DNA of 64,000 nucleotides, from assembly GCF_036452155.1 (NCBI RefSeq), contig NZ_JAWJZY010000002.1. One strand, given 5' to 3'. The DNA is from Sorlinia euscelidii (GTDB lineage: Bacteria; Pseudomonadota; Alphaproteobacteria; Acetobacterales; Acetobacteraceae). Made by a program: the position numbers and the translations under genes. Below are positions 38,682-46,560 of this stretch, in pieces. Position 1 is the stretch's first letter. Each line of letters starts with the position of its first letter. Below the pieces are notes generated by a model, which was not told where the DNA came from, ran no database searches, and worked only from the letters and a program-made list of their open reading frames with translations.

Positions 38682-39890
38682 ATGAGTCGTTTCCAACGTC
38701 GTGGCTTCCTCTCAATCGCGGGTTTGGCGGGTTTAGGCGGCGTCGCGCAGGCCATGCCCATGGGCGCTCCGCATTCCGGCAAGGAAAACGGACGCAAGAT
38801 GGCCGGCACCTCGCCCGGTCCGTCCAAAGCTCATGCGCCACCCGCGCAGCAAAACCCGCATGCCGCCGCCATCCCTGACTTTGTCGCATCTCTTAATCGC
38901 GCTGAAATGCACAAGGTCGATGGCGGATGGGCGCGGGAACTCAATCACGCGCAGTTTCACGCCTTAAAAGACTTGGCCGTCGTCAATATGGGGCTTGAGG
39001 TCGGGTGTATGCGCGAGATGTTCTGGCGACAGCAGGCAGAGTGGGGCTACGTCGTCTCCGGCAGATGCCGCATCATGTCGCTGGATGAGCAGGGACGCTC
39101 CTCCGTCGATGATGTCGGGGCGGGCGATATATGGTCAGTCCCTGCCGGGACGCCGCACAGTATCATCGGGCTTGCGCCAACCGGTGCGGAAATTCTGATG
39201 TTTCTGGATGATGCAGACGGTTCGGAATTCCATACTAATTCGATTTCGGCGTGGGTAGCCGCGACACCGCCCGAATTGCTTGAGAAAAACTTCAACACGC
39301 CACAACAGGTTTTCGTCGCGTCGAAAAAAGAGCCGCGCTGGATCAGCCGCCTCTCCAACCCTGGCGACCTTGATACGGCACGCAAAAATGCGCGGATCAG
39401 GCCGGGGGCGGAGAAAATCGTCTATCTCTTCTCGCGCTCCAATTTTTATGCGCGCTCAGCGGGGGGTTACATGCAGGTTGTCGACCCGATGAGCTTCCCC
39501 GCCAGCCGTCCTTTTTCAGCCGCGAGCGATGTCATTCACGTCAATGGCATGCGTGAGATGCACTGGCACCCTCATGCGGCGGAATTTGGCATTGTGCTTT
39601 CCGGCACGGCAGAATTGACCGTAATGTGCACGGATGGGCATCAAAAGACGGCGCGTCTCGATAAAAATGACGTCTGGAATATTCCGCGTGGGCAAGGTCA
39701 TTGTGTCGTCAATCGCGGTTCACAGGATCTGCATATCCTGACGGTCTATAAGGCTGATCGATATGCTGGTTACGGCCTCTCCGACTGGTTGACACATGTG
39801 CCCGTGGAAGTCACGGCGGAGACACTCGGCCTTCCCGTTGATGTGATCGACCATTTCCCCATGGCGCGAAGGGGTTTCATGCCGCGCTGA
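38682..39890 (+). CDS. Tat-exported bicupin, oxalate decarboxylase family, with degenerate N-terminal metal site
   Basis: Two-cupin protein of the OxdC family, whose members convert oxalate to formate and CO2 with Mn. A twin-arginine signal is visible (FQRRGFLSIAGLAGLGG, residues 4-20), so it is folded before export. The C-terminal cupin keeps the full metal set: H294, H296, E301 and H340 (MHWHPHAAEF and GQGHC). In the N-terminal cupin, the catalytic site in characterised OxdC, the HxH pair is replaced by F114 and R116 (MREMFWRQQAEW) while E120 and H159 remain. The lid segment reads SEFHT. Oxalate decarboxylation is therefore doubtful. Length is 402 aa. It stands alone, upstream of an aldehyde dehydrogenase. 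Confidence 0.85.
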   Translation: MSRFQRRGFLSIAGLAGLGGVAQAMPMGAPHSGKENGRKMAGTSPGPSKAHAPPAQQNPHAAAIPDFVASLNRAEMHKVDGGWARELNHAQFHALKDLAVVNMGLEVGCMREMFWRQQAEWGYVVSGRCRIMSLDEQGRSSVDDVGAGDIWSVPAGTPHSIIGLAPTGAEILMFLDDADGSEFHTNSISAWVAATPPELLEKNFNTPQQVFVASKKEPRWISRLSNPGDLDTARKNARIRPGAEKIVYLFSRSNFYARSAGGYMQVVDPMSFPASRPFSAASDVIHVNGMREMHWHPHAAEFGIVLSGTAELTVMCTDGHQKTARLDKNDVWNIPRGQGHCVVNRGSQDLHILTVYKADRYAGYGLSDWLTHVPVEVTAETLGLPVDVIDHFPMARRGFMPR

Positions 39891-40183
39891 GGCATGACGG
39901 GAAGATCCGGCATGGCGTCAACGTCCGAATGGCTGATCATCCCCGCGTCTATGACAGGGCCTGGCTCAAGTTTCGCCACGCTGTCACACGTCAGATTTCC
40001 TGCCAAACCTTAACAAAATATGAAAAATGTCGTCGTTCGCGGTTGTTTTTAACTTATGAACTATGATCTATAAACGGAAAATAAATTTTTAAGATGTCCT
40101 TGCGTCACCGGGGTGATTCATCCGCGTGACGCCAGCCTTGAAGGACATCTCTGTTGCATTTCACGATAAAAAGGCTATTTGAT
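39891..40183. other. Intergenic region upstream of the aldehyde dehydrogenase
   Basis: 293 bases without a gene. The middle, 40005-40095, is very AT-rich and likely holds the promoter. The part next to the gene contains a long imperfect hairpin, listed separately. Confidence 0.5.
40092..40150. repeat. Long inverted repeat (hairpin) upstream of the aldehyde dehydrogenase gene
   Basis: AGATGTCCTT at 40092-40101 is the exact reverse complement of AAGGACATCT at 40141-40150. Directly inside it, GCGTCAC at 40102-40108 matches GTGACGC at 40126-40132. The left arm is a continuous 17 nt, the right arm carries an 8-nt bulge, and the loop is 17 nt. It lies 33 nt before the start codon, so it is either a leader hairpin or a large operator. 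Confidence 0.6.
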
Positions 40184-41691
40184 ATGTCCTCTGCTTTTCC
40201 CGCAAAAACGCCTTTTAAGGCACGATATGAGAATTTCATCGGCGGAAAATGGGTGCCGCCGGTCAATGGCGCTTACATGACCAATCGTTCCCCGGTTGAT
40301 GGCCGCGTCCTCTGTGAAGTGCCGCATTCATCTGATGCCGATGTTGAACTTGCTCTTGACGCGGCCCATGCGGCGCGCGCGGCATGGGGCCGGACGTCCA
40401 CCACGGACCGCTCCCGTATTCTGCTGAAAATCGCTGATAAAATGGAGGCCAATCTCGACCTCATTGCGCAGGCGGAAACGTGGGATAACGGTAAGCCCAT
40501 CCGTGAAACGACAAACGCCGATATTCCGCTGGCGATCGACCATTTCCGTTATTTTGCGGGCTGCATTCGCGCGCAGGAAGGCGGCATCAGTGAGATCGAC
40601 GAAACGACCTACGCCTATCATTATCATGAGCCTCTCGGCGTGGTCGGGCAGATCATTCCCTGGAATTTCCCGATCCTTATGGCCGCCTGGAAGATCGCGC
40701 CGGCACTCGCCGCGGGGAACACGATTGTCCTGAAACCCGCGGAAACGACGCCCGCCAGCCTTCTTGTCGTGATGGATCTCATTGCCGATATTCTGCCCCC
40801 CGGCACGCTGAACATTGTGAATGGTCTGGGCAAGGAAGTCGGTTCGGCTCTAGCTGGCAATAAGCGCATTGCGAAGATCGCCTTTACAGGCTCGACGGCT
40901 GTCGGCCAGCGTATCGCGCATCAGGCGGCGGAAAACATCATTCCCGCAACGCTGGAACTGGGTGGCAAATCGCCGAATATCTTCTTTGCCGATATCATGG
41001 ACAAGGATGATGCTTATTTCGATAAAGCCCTCGAAGGCTTTACGATGTTCGCGCTCAATCAGGGGCAGATCTGCTCCTGCCCCAGCCGTGCCCTCGTGCA
41101 GGAATCCATCTTCGACGCTTTCATGGAACGGGCCGTTGCGCGCGTCAAAGCCATTAAGCAGGGTAACCCGTTTGACCCTTCGACAATGATGGGGCCCAGA
41201 ATTCCACGATGCAGCAGGAGAAAATTCTCTCCTATATCAAGATTGGTCGTGAGGAAGGCGCTGAACTTCTCACGGGTGGCGACGCCGCGAAATTAGGCAA
41301 CGGGTTGGATGATGGTTTCTACATTCAGCCGACGGTCTTCAAGGGTCATAACAAAATGCGAATCTTCCAGGAGGAGATTTTTGGCCCTGTCCTCGCCGTG
41401 ACAACCTTTAAAACGGAAGAGGAAGCCCTCGCCATCGCCAATGACACGGAATATGGTCTGGGCGCTGGCGTGTGGAGCCGTGATGCGAACACATGCTTCC
41501 GTATGGGGCGTGGCATTCAGTCCGGACGCGTCTGGGTCAATTGCTATCACGCCTATCCCGCGCACTCTGCTTTTGGCGGATATAAAAAATCGGGCATTGG
41601 ACGTGAGACGCATAAGATTATCCTCGACCATTACCAGCAAACAAAAAACATGCTGGTCAGCTACAGCGAGGATAAAGTCGGTTTCTTCTGA
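40184..41691 (+). CDS. NAD(P)-dependent aldehyde dehydrogenase (one apparent frameshift)
   Basis: Soluble aldehyde dehydrogenase oxidising an aldehyde, probably acetaldehyde or a similar short aldehyde, to the acid. Landmarks: NFIGGKWVPPVNG near the start, GVVGQIIPWNFPILMAAWKI, FTGSTAVGQRI, the general-base Glu in LELGGKSPNI, the nucleophile Cys in NQGQICSCPSR, and EEIFGPVL. The frame changes at four Gs (41191-41194). One added G restores STMMGAQNSTMQQEKILSYI and the remainder is intact. The ATG at 40184 gives the natural N-terminus MSSAFPAKTPFKARYE with AAGG upstream. It resembles ExaC/AldA-type enzymes of ethanol oxidisers. A strong terminator follows. Confidence 0.91.
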
Positions 41692-41735
41692 GTAATGGCC
41701 TGAAGGGTAGGGGTGACCCTGCCCGACCTCTCAGA

Positions 41736-41766
41736 AAAGGGCGCCCGTTAAAAGGCGCCCTTTCTT
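41736..41766. terminator. Bidirectional rho-independent terminator
   Basis: AAAGGGCGCC at 41736-41745 pairs perfectly with GGCGCCCTTT at 41754-41763 around an 8-nt loop, with T-runs on both strands. It lies between the aldehyde dehydrogenase and convergent fumC and can serve both. Confidence 0.85.
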
Positions 41767-41854
41767 ATGGCTTGGTCTCGTTTGAACGAGGTGCTTTCAA
41801 GGCCGTCCAAAACGCAAAAGGCCGTCCAACGCGCGTCGAAGATGGAACATCCCG

Positions 41855-43258
41855 TCAGGATATGACGACATTCGGCGCCAGCAATTTTTTCGGGTCAATG
41901 AGACGGTCATATTGCGCTTCCGTCAATTTTCCGGAAGCAAGCGCCGCCTCTTTCAGGGTGCAATCCCGCGCCATCGCCTCATGGGCGATTTTCGAGGCCG
42001 CGTCATATCCAATCTCCGGCGCCAAAGCAGTGACAAGCATCACCGATTCATCGACGTAACGCTGGATCCGTCCAGTGTTCAGTTCCGTCCCCTCAATCAG
42101 GAAGTGGCGGAAGTTTTCACAGCCATCATGGATCAGGGTGATGCTCTGCAGGATGTTATAGATCATCAGCGGCTTATAAACATTCATCTGCAACAGCCCG
42201 GACGCCCCGCCCATTCCGACGGCAACATCATTGCTCATCACCTGCAAGGCCAGCATCGCCAGGGCCTCTGCCTGTGTCGGGTTCACCTTGCCCGGCATGA
42301 TGGATGATCCTGGCTCATTCTCCGGCAAATGAAGTTCAGCCAGCCCGGCGCGCGGCCCGCATGAGAGGAGGCGGATGTCATTGGCGATTTTAAACAGCAC
42401 CCCGCCAAGCCCCCGGAATGTGCCGGAGAGATGAACAAGCGCATCATGCGCAGCCTGAAGGGCAAATTTATCATGCCCGCTGGTAAAAGCGTGACCTGTC
42501 AACGTCGCAATCCGGGCGCAGGCATGGGATGCGAAAGCCGCATCCGTATTAATGCCTGTGCCGAGCGCCGTGCCACCTAAAGCGAGGGGATAAAGCCCCT
42601 TCACCGCGTCCGCCACACGCGCGGCGGCCTCCCGCAATTGCGTTGCGAAGGCGGACCACTCCTGCCCGACACTCAAGGGGACGGCGTCCTGCATGTGGGT
42701 GCGACCGATTTTGACGATGTCGGCCCATTGATCCGCCTTCCGTTGGATAGCTGCTGCGAGCGCCTGCACCGCGGGCAGCACCTTACGCGTTGTCCCCAGC
42801 ACAGCGGCGATATGCATCGCTGTCGGGAAGCTATCGTTGGAGGATTGCGACATATTAACATGGTCATTCGGGTGCACCGGCATTTTGCTGCCGAGCGCCG
42901 TCCCGGCAATCTGGCAGGCGCGGTTGGAAATCACCTCATTGACATTCATGTTAAATTGCGTGCCCGAGCCCGTCATCCAGACATGAAGGGGAAACATTTC
43001 CACATGTTGCCCGGCGAGAAGCTCATCACAGACTTGCGTGATCAGGTCATGTTGCGACTTACCGAGGCGTTGGCTGGCGGCATTGGCCTCGGCGCTGGCC
43101 TTTTTGATCATGGCGAAGGCCTCAATCATCTCTACCGGCATTCTCTCCCAACCGATGCTGAAATAATGGAGGGAGCGCTGCGTCTGCGCACCCCATAATT
43201 TATCGGCGGGAACATCGATATCGCCGAGCCCATCTCGTTCGGTCCGAAAATCCGTCAT
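41855..43258 (-). CDS. fumC: Class II fumarate hydratase
   Basis: Iron-free fumarase interconverting fumarate and malate in the TCA cycle. Landmarks: GSGTQFNMNVNEVISNRA, HPNDHVNMSQSSNDSFPTAM, IGRTHMQDAVPLSVGQEWS and the signature SS loop GSSIMPGKVNPTQ. Length is 467 aa, normal. Its ATG overlaps the malic enzyme stop by one base (TAATG), so the two are translationally coupled. It is the last gene of a minus-strand run that starts with a TonB-dependent receptor. Confidence 0.96.
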   Translation of the reverse strand: MTDFRTERDGLGDIDVPADKLWGAQTQRSLHYFSIGWERMPVEMIEAFAMIKKASAEANAASQRLGKSQHDLITQVCDELLAGQHVEMFPLHVWMTGSGTQFNMNVNEVISNRACQIAGTALGSKMPVHPNDHVNMSQSSNDSFPTAMHIAAVLGTTRKVLPAVQALAAAIQRKADQWADIVKIGRTHMQDAVPLSVGQEWSAFATQLREAAARVADAVKGLYPLALGGTALGTGINTDAAFASHACARIATLTGHAFTSGHDKFALQAAHDALVHLSGTFRGLGGVLFKIANDIRLLSCGPRAGLAELHLPENEPGSSIMPGKVNPTQAEALAMLALQVMSNDVAVGMGGASGLLQMNVYKPLMIYNILQSITLIHDGCENFRHFLIEGTELNTGRIQRYVDESVMLVTALAPEIGYDAASKIAHEAMARDCTLKEAALASGKLTEAQYDRLIDPKKLLAPNVVIS

Positions 43259-44919
43259 TATACGCGTGCCTTGCTGTAGCTTTTATATTGGGGGAACCAG
43301 ATATGCTGGTTGATCATGCCGTCAAGCGCATCATCGGTGAAAGCCGCACACACACCATCCGCGCGTGCCTGAAGCGCCGTTGCAATGGCGATATCACGCG
43401 CGACATCCTTTAACTGCGTGACCGGGGGCAGCAAATTACCGTCCGGATCGTGACGCAGCGGAGAAAGCGCGGCGAGCTTTTTGGCGGCGGCCATAAACAT
43501 CGCCTCCGTCACACGTGTTGCGCGACACGCTATAATGCCCAGACCCATGCCAGGGAAGATGTAAGAGTTGTTTGTCTGATCAACCCGACGCGTCTTGCCC
43601 TTATGGGGGAGAGGCGGGAAAGGGCTGCCTGTGCTGACGAGCGCCTTGCCGTCCGTCCAGCGCATAATGTCTTCCGGTGTTGCTTCAGCATGAGAGGTGG
43701 GATTGGAAAGGGGGAAGATAATCGGCCGTTCCGTCTTGCGGGCCATATTGCGGATGATCTCCTCCGAGAAGACGCCCGCCACGCCGGATACGCCGATCAG
43801 AATGGCGGCGTCGATTTTATCAATCAATGTGGCGAGATCACCTTTCGCGCCCGACCAGTCACCGCGCGCAAAGAGCTTCTGACCCTCATCCAGCGTTTCC
43901 AACCTTTGCGCTGTCAAAAGTCCGTCTTTATCCAGCATATAGAAGCGTTGACGGGCTTCCTCATGCGGTGTGCCTTCATCTTCCATCGCCGCCAGAAGCA
44001 GGCGCGCAATGCCGACACCTGCGGAACCCGCGCCGAGCATGACGATCTTCTGATCCGAGAGTTTTCTGCCGGAGGCCTGATTGGCGGCGAGTATCGCGCC
44101 CGCGGCAACGGAAGCCGTGCCCTGAATATCATCATTAAAGGTGCAAAGTTGATCCCGATATTGCGCGAGGAGGCGCGCAGCATTCACCCCGGCGAAATCC
44201 TCCCATTGCAGCAGGACATGCGGCCATCTCTTTATGACGCATTCAACAAATTGCGCGATAAACGCATCATATTCCGCGCCCCGAACCCGCTTGTGACGGC
44301 TACCAATATAAGACGGGTCCGCCAGCCGCGCCTCATTATCCGTGCCGGTATCGAGAAGGATCGGGAGGGTATGTTGCGGGGCAATGCCAGCACAGGCGGT
44401 GTAAAGCGATAATTTGCCGATCGGGATGCCCATCCCCCCTGCGCCCTGATCACCCAAACCGAGGATGCGTTCCCCATCACTGACGACAATCACCCGGACG
44501 TCATCAAGCGCGGGGTCTGCCAGGCGGGCTTCCATATTCTCCCGATCCTCGTAGGAGAGGAACAGGCCGCGCGGTCGTTGCCAGATGGAGGAGAATTTCT
44601 GACAGGCCTCCCCAACAGTCGGGGTGTAAATCAAGGGCAGCATTGTTTCGAGGTCAGACGCGATTAAGGCGTAAAACAGAGTTTCGTTACTATCCTGAAT
44701 GCTGCGCAGGTAAATATGTCGGGCAAATGACGACTCCATATCATCAAGCAGCATCCGCGCTGTTTTTAACTGTTCGTCCAACGTTCTGACGGCAGGTGGC
44801 AGATGCGCATGGAGGCCAAACGCGTCGCGCTCCGCCTTGCTGAAAGCCAGACCCTTATTGAGAACGGGGTTCTCCAGGAGGCTTTTTGCGGAAAGGTGGA
44901 AAGCGAGGTTTTCTGTCAT
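43258..44919 (-). CDS. maeA: NAD-dependent malic enzyme
   Basis: Oxidative decarboxylation of malate to pyruvate. It is the long-form malic enzyme (553 aa): the catalytic Tyr region LIYTPTVGEACQKFS, the substrate/metal motif VVSDGERILGLGDQGAGGMG, FNDDIQGTASVAAG, the dinucleotide fold VMLGAGSAGVGIARLL, and IFPLSNPTSHAEATPED. Similarity to MaeA/SfcA suggests NAD rather than NADP. It starts 25 nt after the SSS symporter gene and overlaps fumC, so uptake of a C4 acid, malate formation and decarboxylation to pyruvate may be co-regulated. Confidence 0.94.
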   Translation of the reverse strand: MTENLAFHLSAKSLLENPVLNKGLAFSKAERDAFGLHAHLPPAVRTLDEQLKTARMLLDDMESSFARHIYLRSIQDSNETLFYALIASDLETMLPLIYTPTVGEACQKFSSIWQRPRGLFLSYEDRENMEARLADPALDDVRVIVVSDGERILGLGDQGAGGMGIPIGKLSLYTACAGIAPQHTLPILLDTGTDNEARLADPSYIGSRHKRVRGAEYDAFIAQFVECVIKRWPHVLLQWEDFAGVNAARLLAQYRDQLCTFNDDIQGTASVAAGAILAANQASGRKLSDQKIVMLGAGSAGVGIARLLLAAMEDEGTPHEEARQRFYMLDKDGLLTAQRLETLDEGQKLFARGDWSGAKGDLATLIDKIDAAILIGVSGVAGVFSEEIIRNMARKTERPIIFPLSNPTSHAEATPEDIMRWTDGKALVSTGSPFPPLPHKGKTRRVDQTNNSYIFPGMGLGIIACRATRVTEAMFMAAAKKLAALSPLRHDPDGNLLPPVTQLKDVARDIAIATALQARADGVCAAFTDDALDGMINQHIWFPQYKSYSKARV

Positions 44920-44944
44920 GGCGTTTTATTCTCCGAGGCACAAT

Positions 44945-46339
44945 TTACTTATTTTTGCGCCCGGCCGCCCAGCAGCACAAACATAAATTGATGATGACAG
45001 CCATAAAGGCAGGGTTGACGCCGTAAAGATTGACTCCACCGAACCGCAGGACGCACCCGGAGACGAGCCCGCCCACCATGCCGCGCATCAGGTCGGCCGA
45101 AGAGACGCGCCAGTTAAAGATGATCGCCAGCACGCCGGGCAGGATCTGCGCCAGCCCGAGATAGAACATTGTATTAAGTGAGATCAGCAGATTTCTAGCG
45201 GTAAATGTGCCGGTAAAGGAGAGCGTCAGATAGGTGGCAATTGTCACCAGCCCGATGCGGATCTGCTGCCGGGCTGTTTTGTCCCGCACGACGCTCCGCG
45301 CCACGACGCCGCCAAGTGTGATGCTGCAACTGGCGAGGATAACGAAGGCGGCAAGACATGTCCCGGCAAGCACAACCCCCATCATCCATGCGGGCAGAAG
45401 CGCCTGCGCCGTCGCAAGGAAGATATCATCGGGACGTGCCGCGGCAACATGATGGTTATGGCCGTAGATCGCCACGATCCCAAGAAGCGGGAAGAGCAGC
45501 ATGTAAAGGGGCATCCATATCTGGCCCCGTCGCACGGTCTCGACTTGGCGGGCCGAGAAAATCGCGGCCAGGGTCGGGGGGGAGATGCAAAAGGCGCTGG
45601 CCTGCACGGCAATCGTGGTCAGGATGAAGAGATCGCCGCTGACACTGGGCGTAAAGGCTTTAAAAACTTCCGGCGGTCCGATGACCCCTTGATGGGGCGG
45701 GGAAAGCCACCTGGCCCCGGCCATCAGCGCCGCACCCGCCACCATCACAATGGTGGAAATGACCAGCACATCCTTCAGGATCGCCGCCCGCGCCGCGCCG
45801 CCCATACCCTGACCTGCCGCGATGAGGAAGGTCAACAGGCCAGAGAGGGTCAGGGCCGCCATCATGCCGCCGCGCGCGGTGTCGGGGCCGGCCACCACTT
45901 TGAAAGCGGATTGCAAACCGATAAATTGCGATGTCCCGAGCGGAATAAAGCAGAGGAAAAGCAGGGCCGCTAGGAGGAGGTCAAGGCGTCGGTCATTGAA
46001 ACGGTATCGGAAGAGATCCGTCAAAGTCGCGGCGCCACATTCCTGACCGATCCGCCATAAGCGGGGATAGAGCATCGTCGCGATGGGGAAGGCGAGCATA
46101 ATATAGCCGCAGAACCAGAGCGCCGCGAAGCCGCCATCTGCGAAGATGGACCCGGGAAATCCCAAAAGCGTACCGATACTGTAAGTGTCGCCGATGGCGA
46201 GCACAGCATACAGGACCAACCCGAACTGCCCGGCAGCGGCGAAAAAACGCGACGCATTCTGCCCGGCGCGCGCGCCCGATAAAGCGAGAAGTAACGCGAC
46301 AATCCCGAGGGACGCGGCAACCCCGATGGTGATCAGCAT
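44945..46339 (-). CDS. Sodium:solute symporter family (SSS) permease
   Basis: Inner-membrane symporter of the SSS family with about 13 helices, 464 aa. Typical features: a first helix at the very N-terminus, FAAAGQFGLVLYAVLAIGDTYSIGTLLG, and the Gln/Gly-rich segment AAGQGMGGAARAAILKDVLV. It overlaps by 7 nt a small DUF3311-like gene; this small-protein/SSS pairing is common and suggests a two-part transporter. Substrate unknown; the downstream malic enzyme and fumarase point to an organic acid, by inference. Confidence 0.88.
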   Translation of the reverse strand: MLITIGVAASLGIVALLLALSGARAGQNASRFFAAAGQFGLVLYAVLAIGDTYSIGTLLGFPGSIFADGGFAALWFCGYIMLAFPIATMLYPRLWRIGQECGAATLTDLFRYRFNDRRLDLLLAALLFLCFIPLGTSQFIGLQSAFKVVAGPDTARGGMMAALTLSGLLTFLIAAGQGMGGAARAAILKDVLVISTIVMVAGAALMAGARWLSPPHQGVIGPPEVFKAFTPSVSGDLFILTTIAVQASAFCISPPTLAAIFSARQVETVRRGQIWMPLYMLLFPLLGIVAIYGHNHHVAAARPDDIFLATAQALLPAWMMGVVLAGTCLAAFVILASCSITLGGVVARSVVRDKTARQQIRIGLVTIATYLTLSFTGTFTARNLLISLNTMFYLGLAQILPGVLAIIFNWRVSSADLMRGMVGGLVSGCVLRFGGVNLYGVNPAFMAVIINLCLCCWAAGRKNK

Positions 46340-46560
46340 GTCAGACAGCGTTCTGCCGCCCAGAGATAGAGGCTGGTCAGCGGGATGCTCACAAAAAGCC
46401 AGAGAAAGACGCTTTTAACGCCGAATAAGGTGAGCTCACGGTGCTCTAGAACCAGAAGTGGGAGTAACAGGCTGATGAAGGGCGCGATGAGAAAGAAAGC
46501 CCGCACGCGCCGCGCCCGCGACGAGATATCGGGTCGGGCCGGCGTGCCCTCAGAATTCAC
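46333..46560 (-). CDS. DUF3311-like small membrane protein, partner of the SSS symporter
   Basis: A 75-residue protein with two membrane helices (FFLIAPFISLLLPLLVL and VFLWLFVSIPLTSLYLWA) and the family-like stretch ELTLFGVKSVFLWLF between them. The start is a GTG at 46560 that overlaps the corrected stop of the TonB receptor gene by 11 nt. In the sequence as given, a lost G (46572-46577) makes the receptor run straight into this gene, so it could be mistaken for a receptor C-terminus. Small proteins of this family sit before SSS permeases and are thought to assist them. Confidence 0.75.
   Translation of the reverse strand: MNSEGTPARPDISSRARRVRAFFLIAPFISLLLPLLVLEHRELTLFGVKSVFLWLFVSIPLTSLYLWAAERCLTC

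Noticed and set aside
43450..44412. 320-codon open frame opposite malic enzyme
   Set aside because: Shadow frame; the malic enzyme is intact on the other strand.
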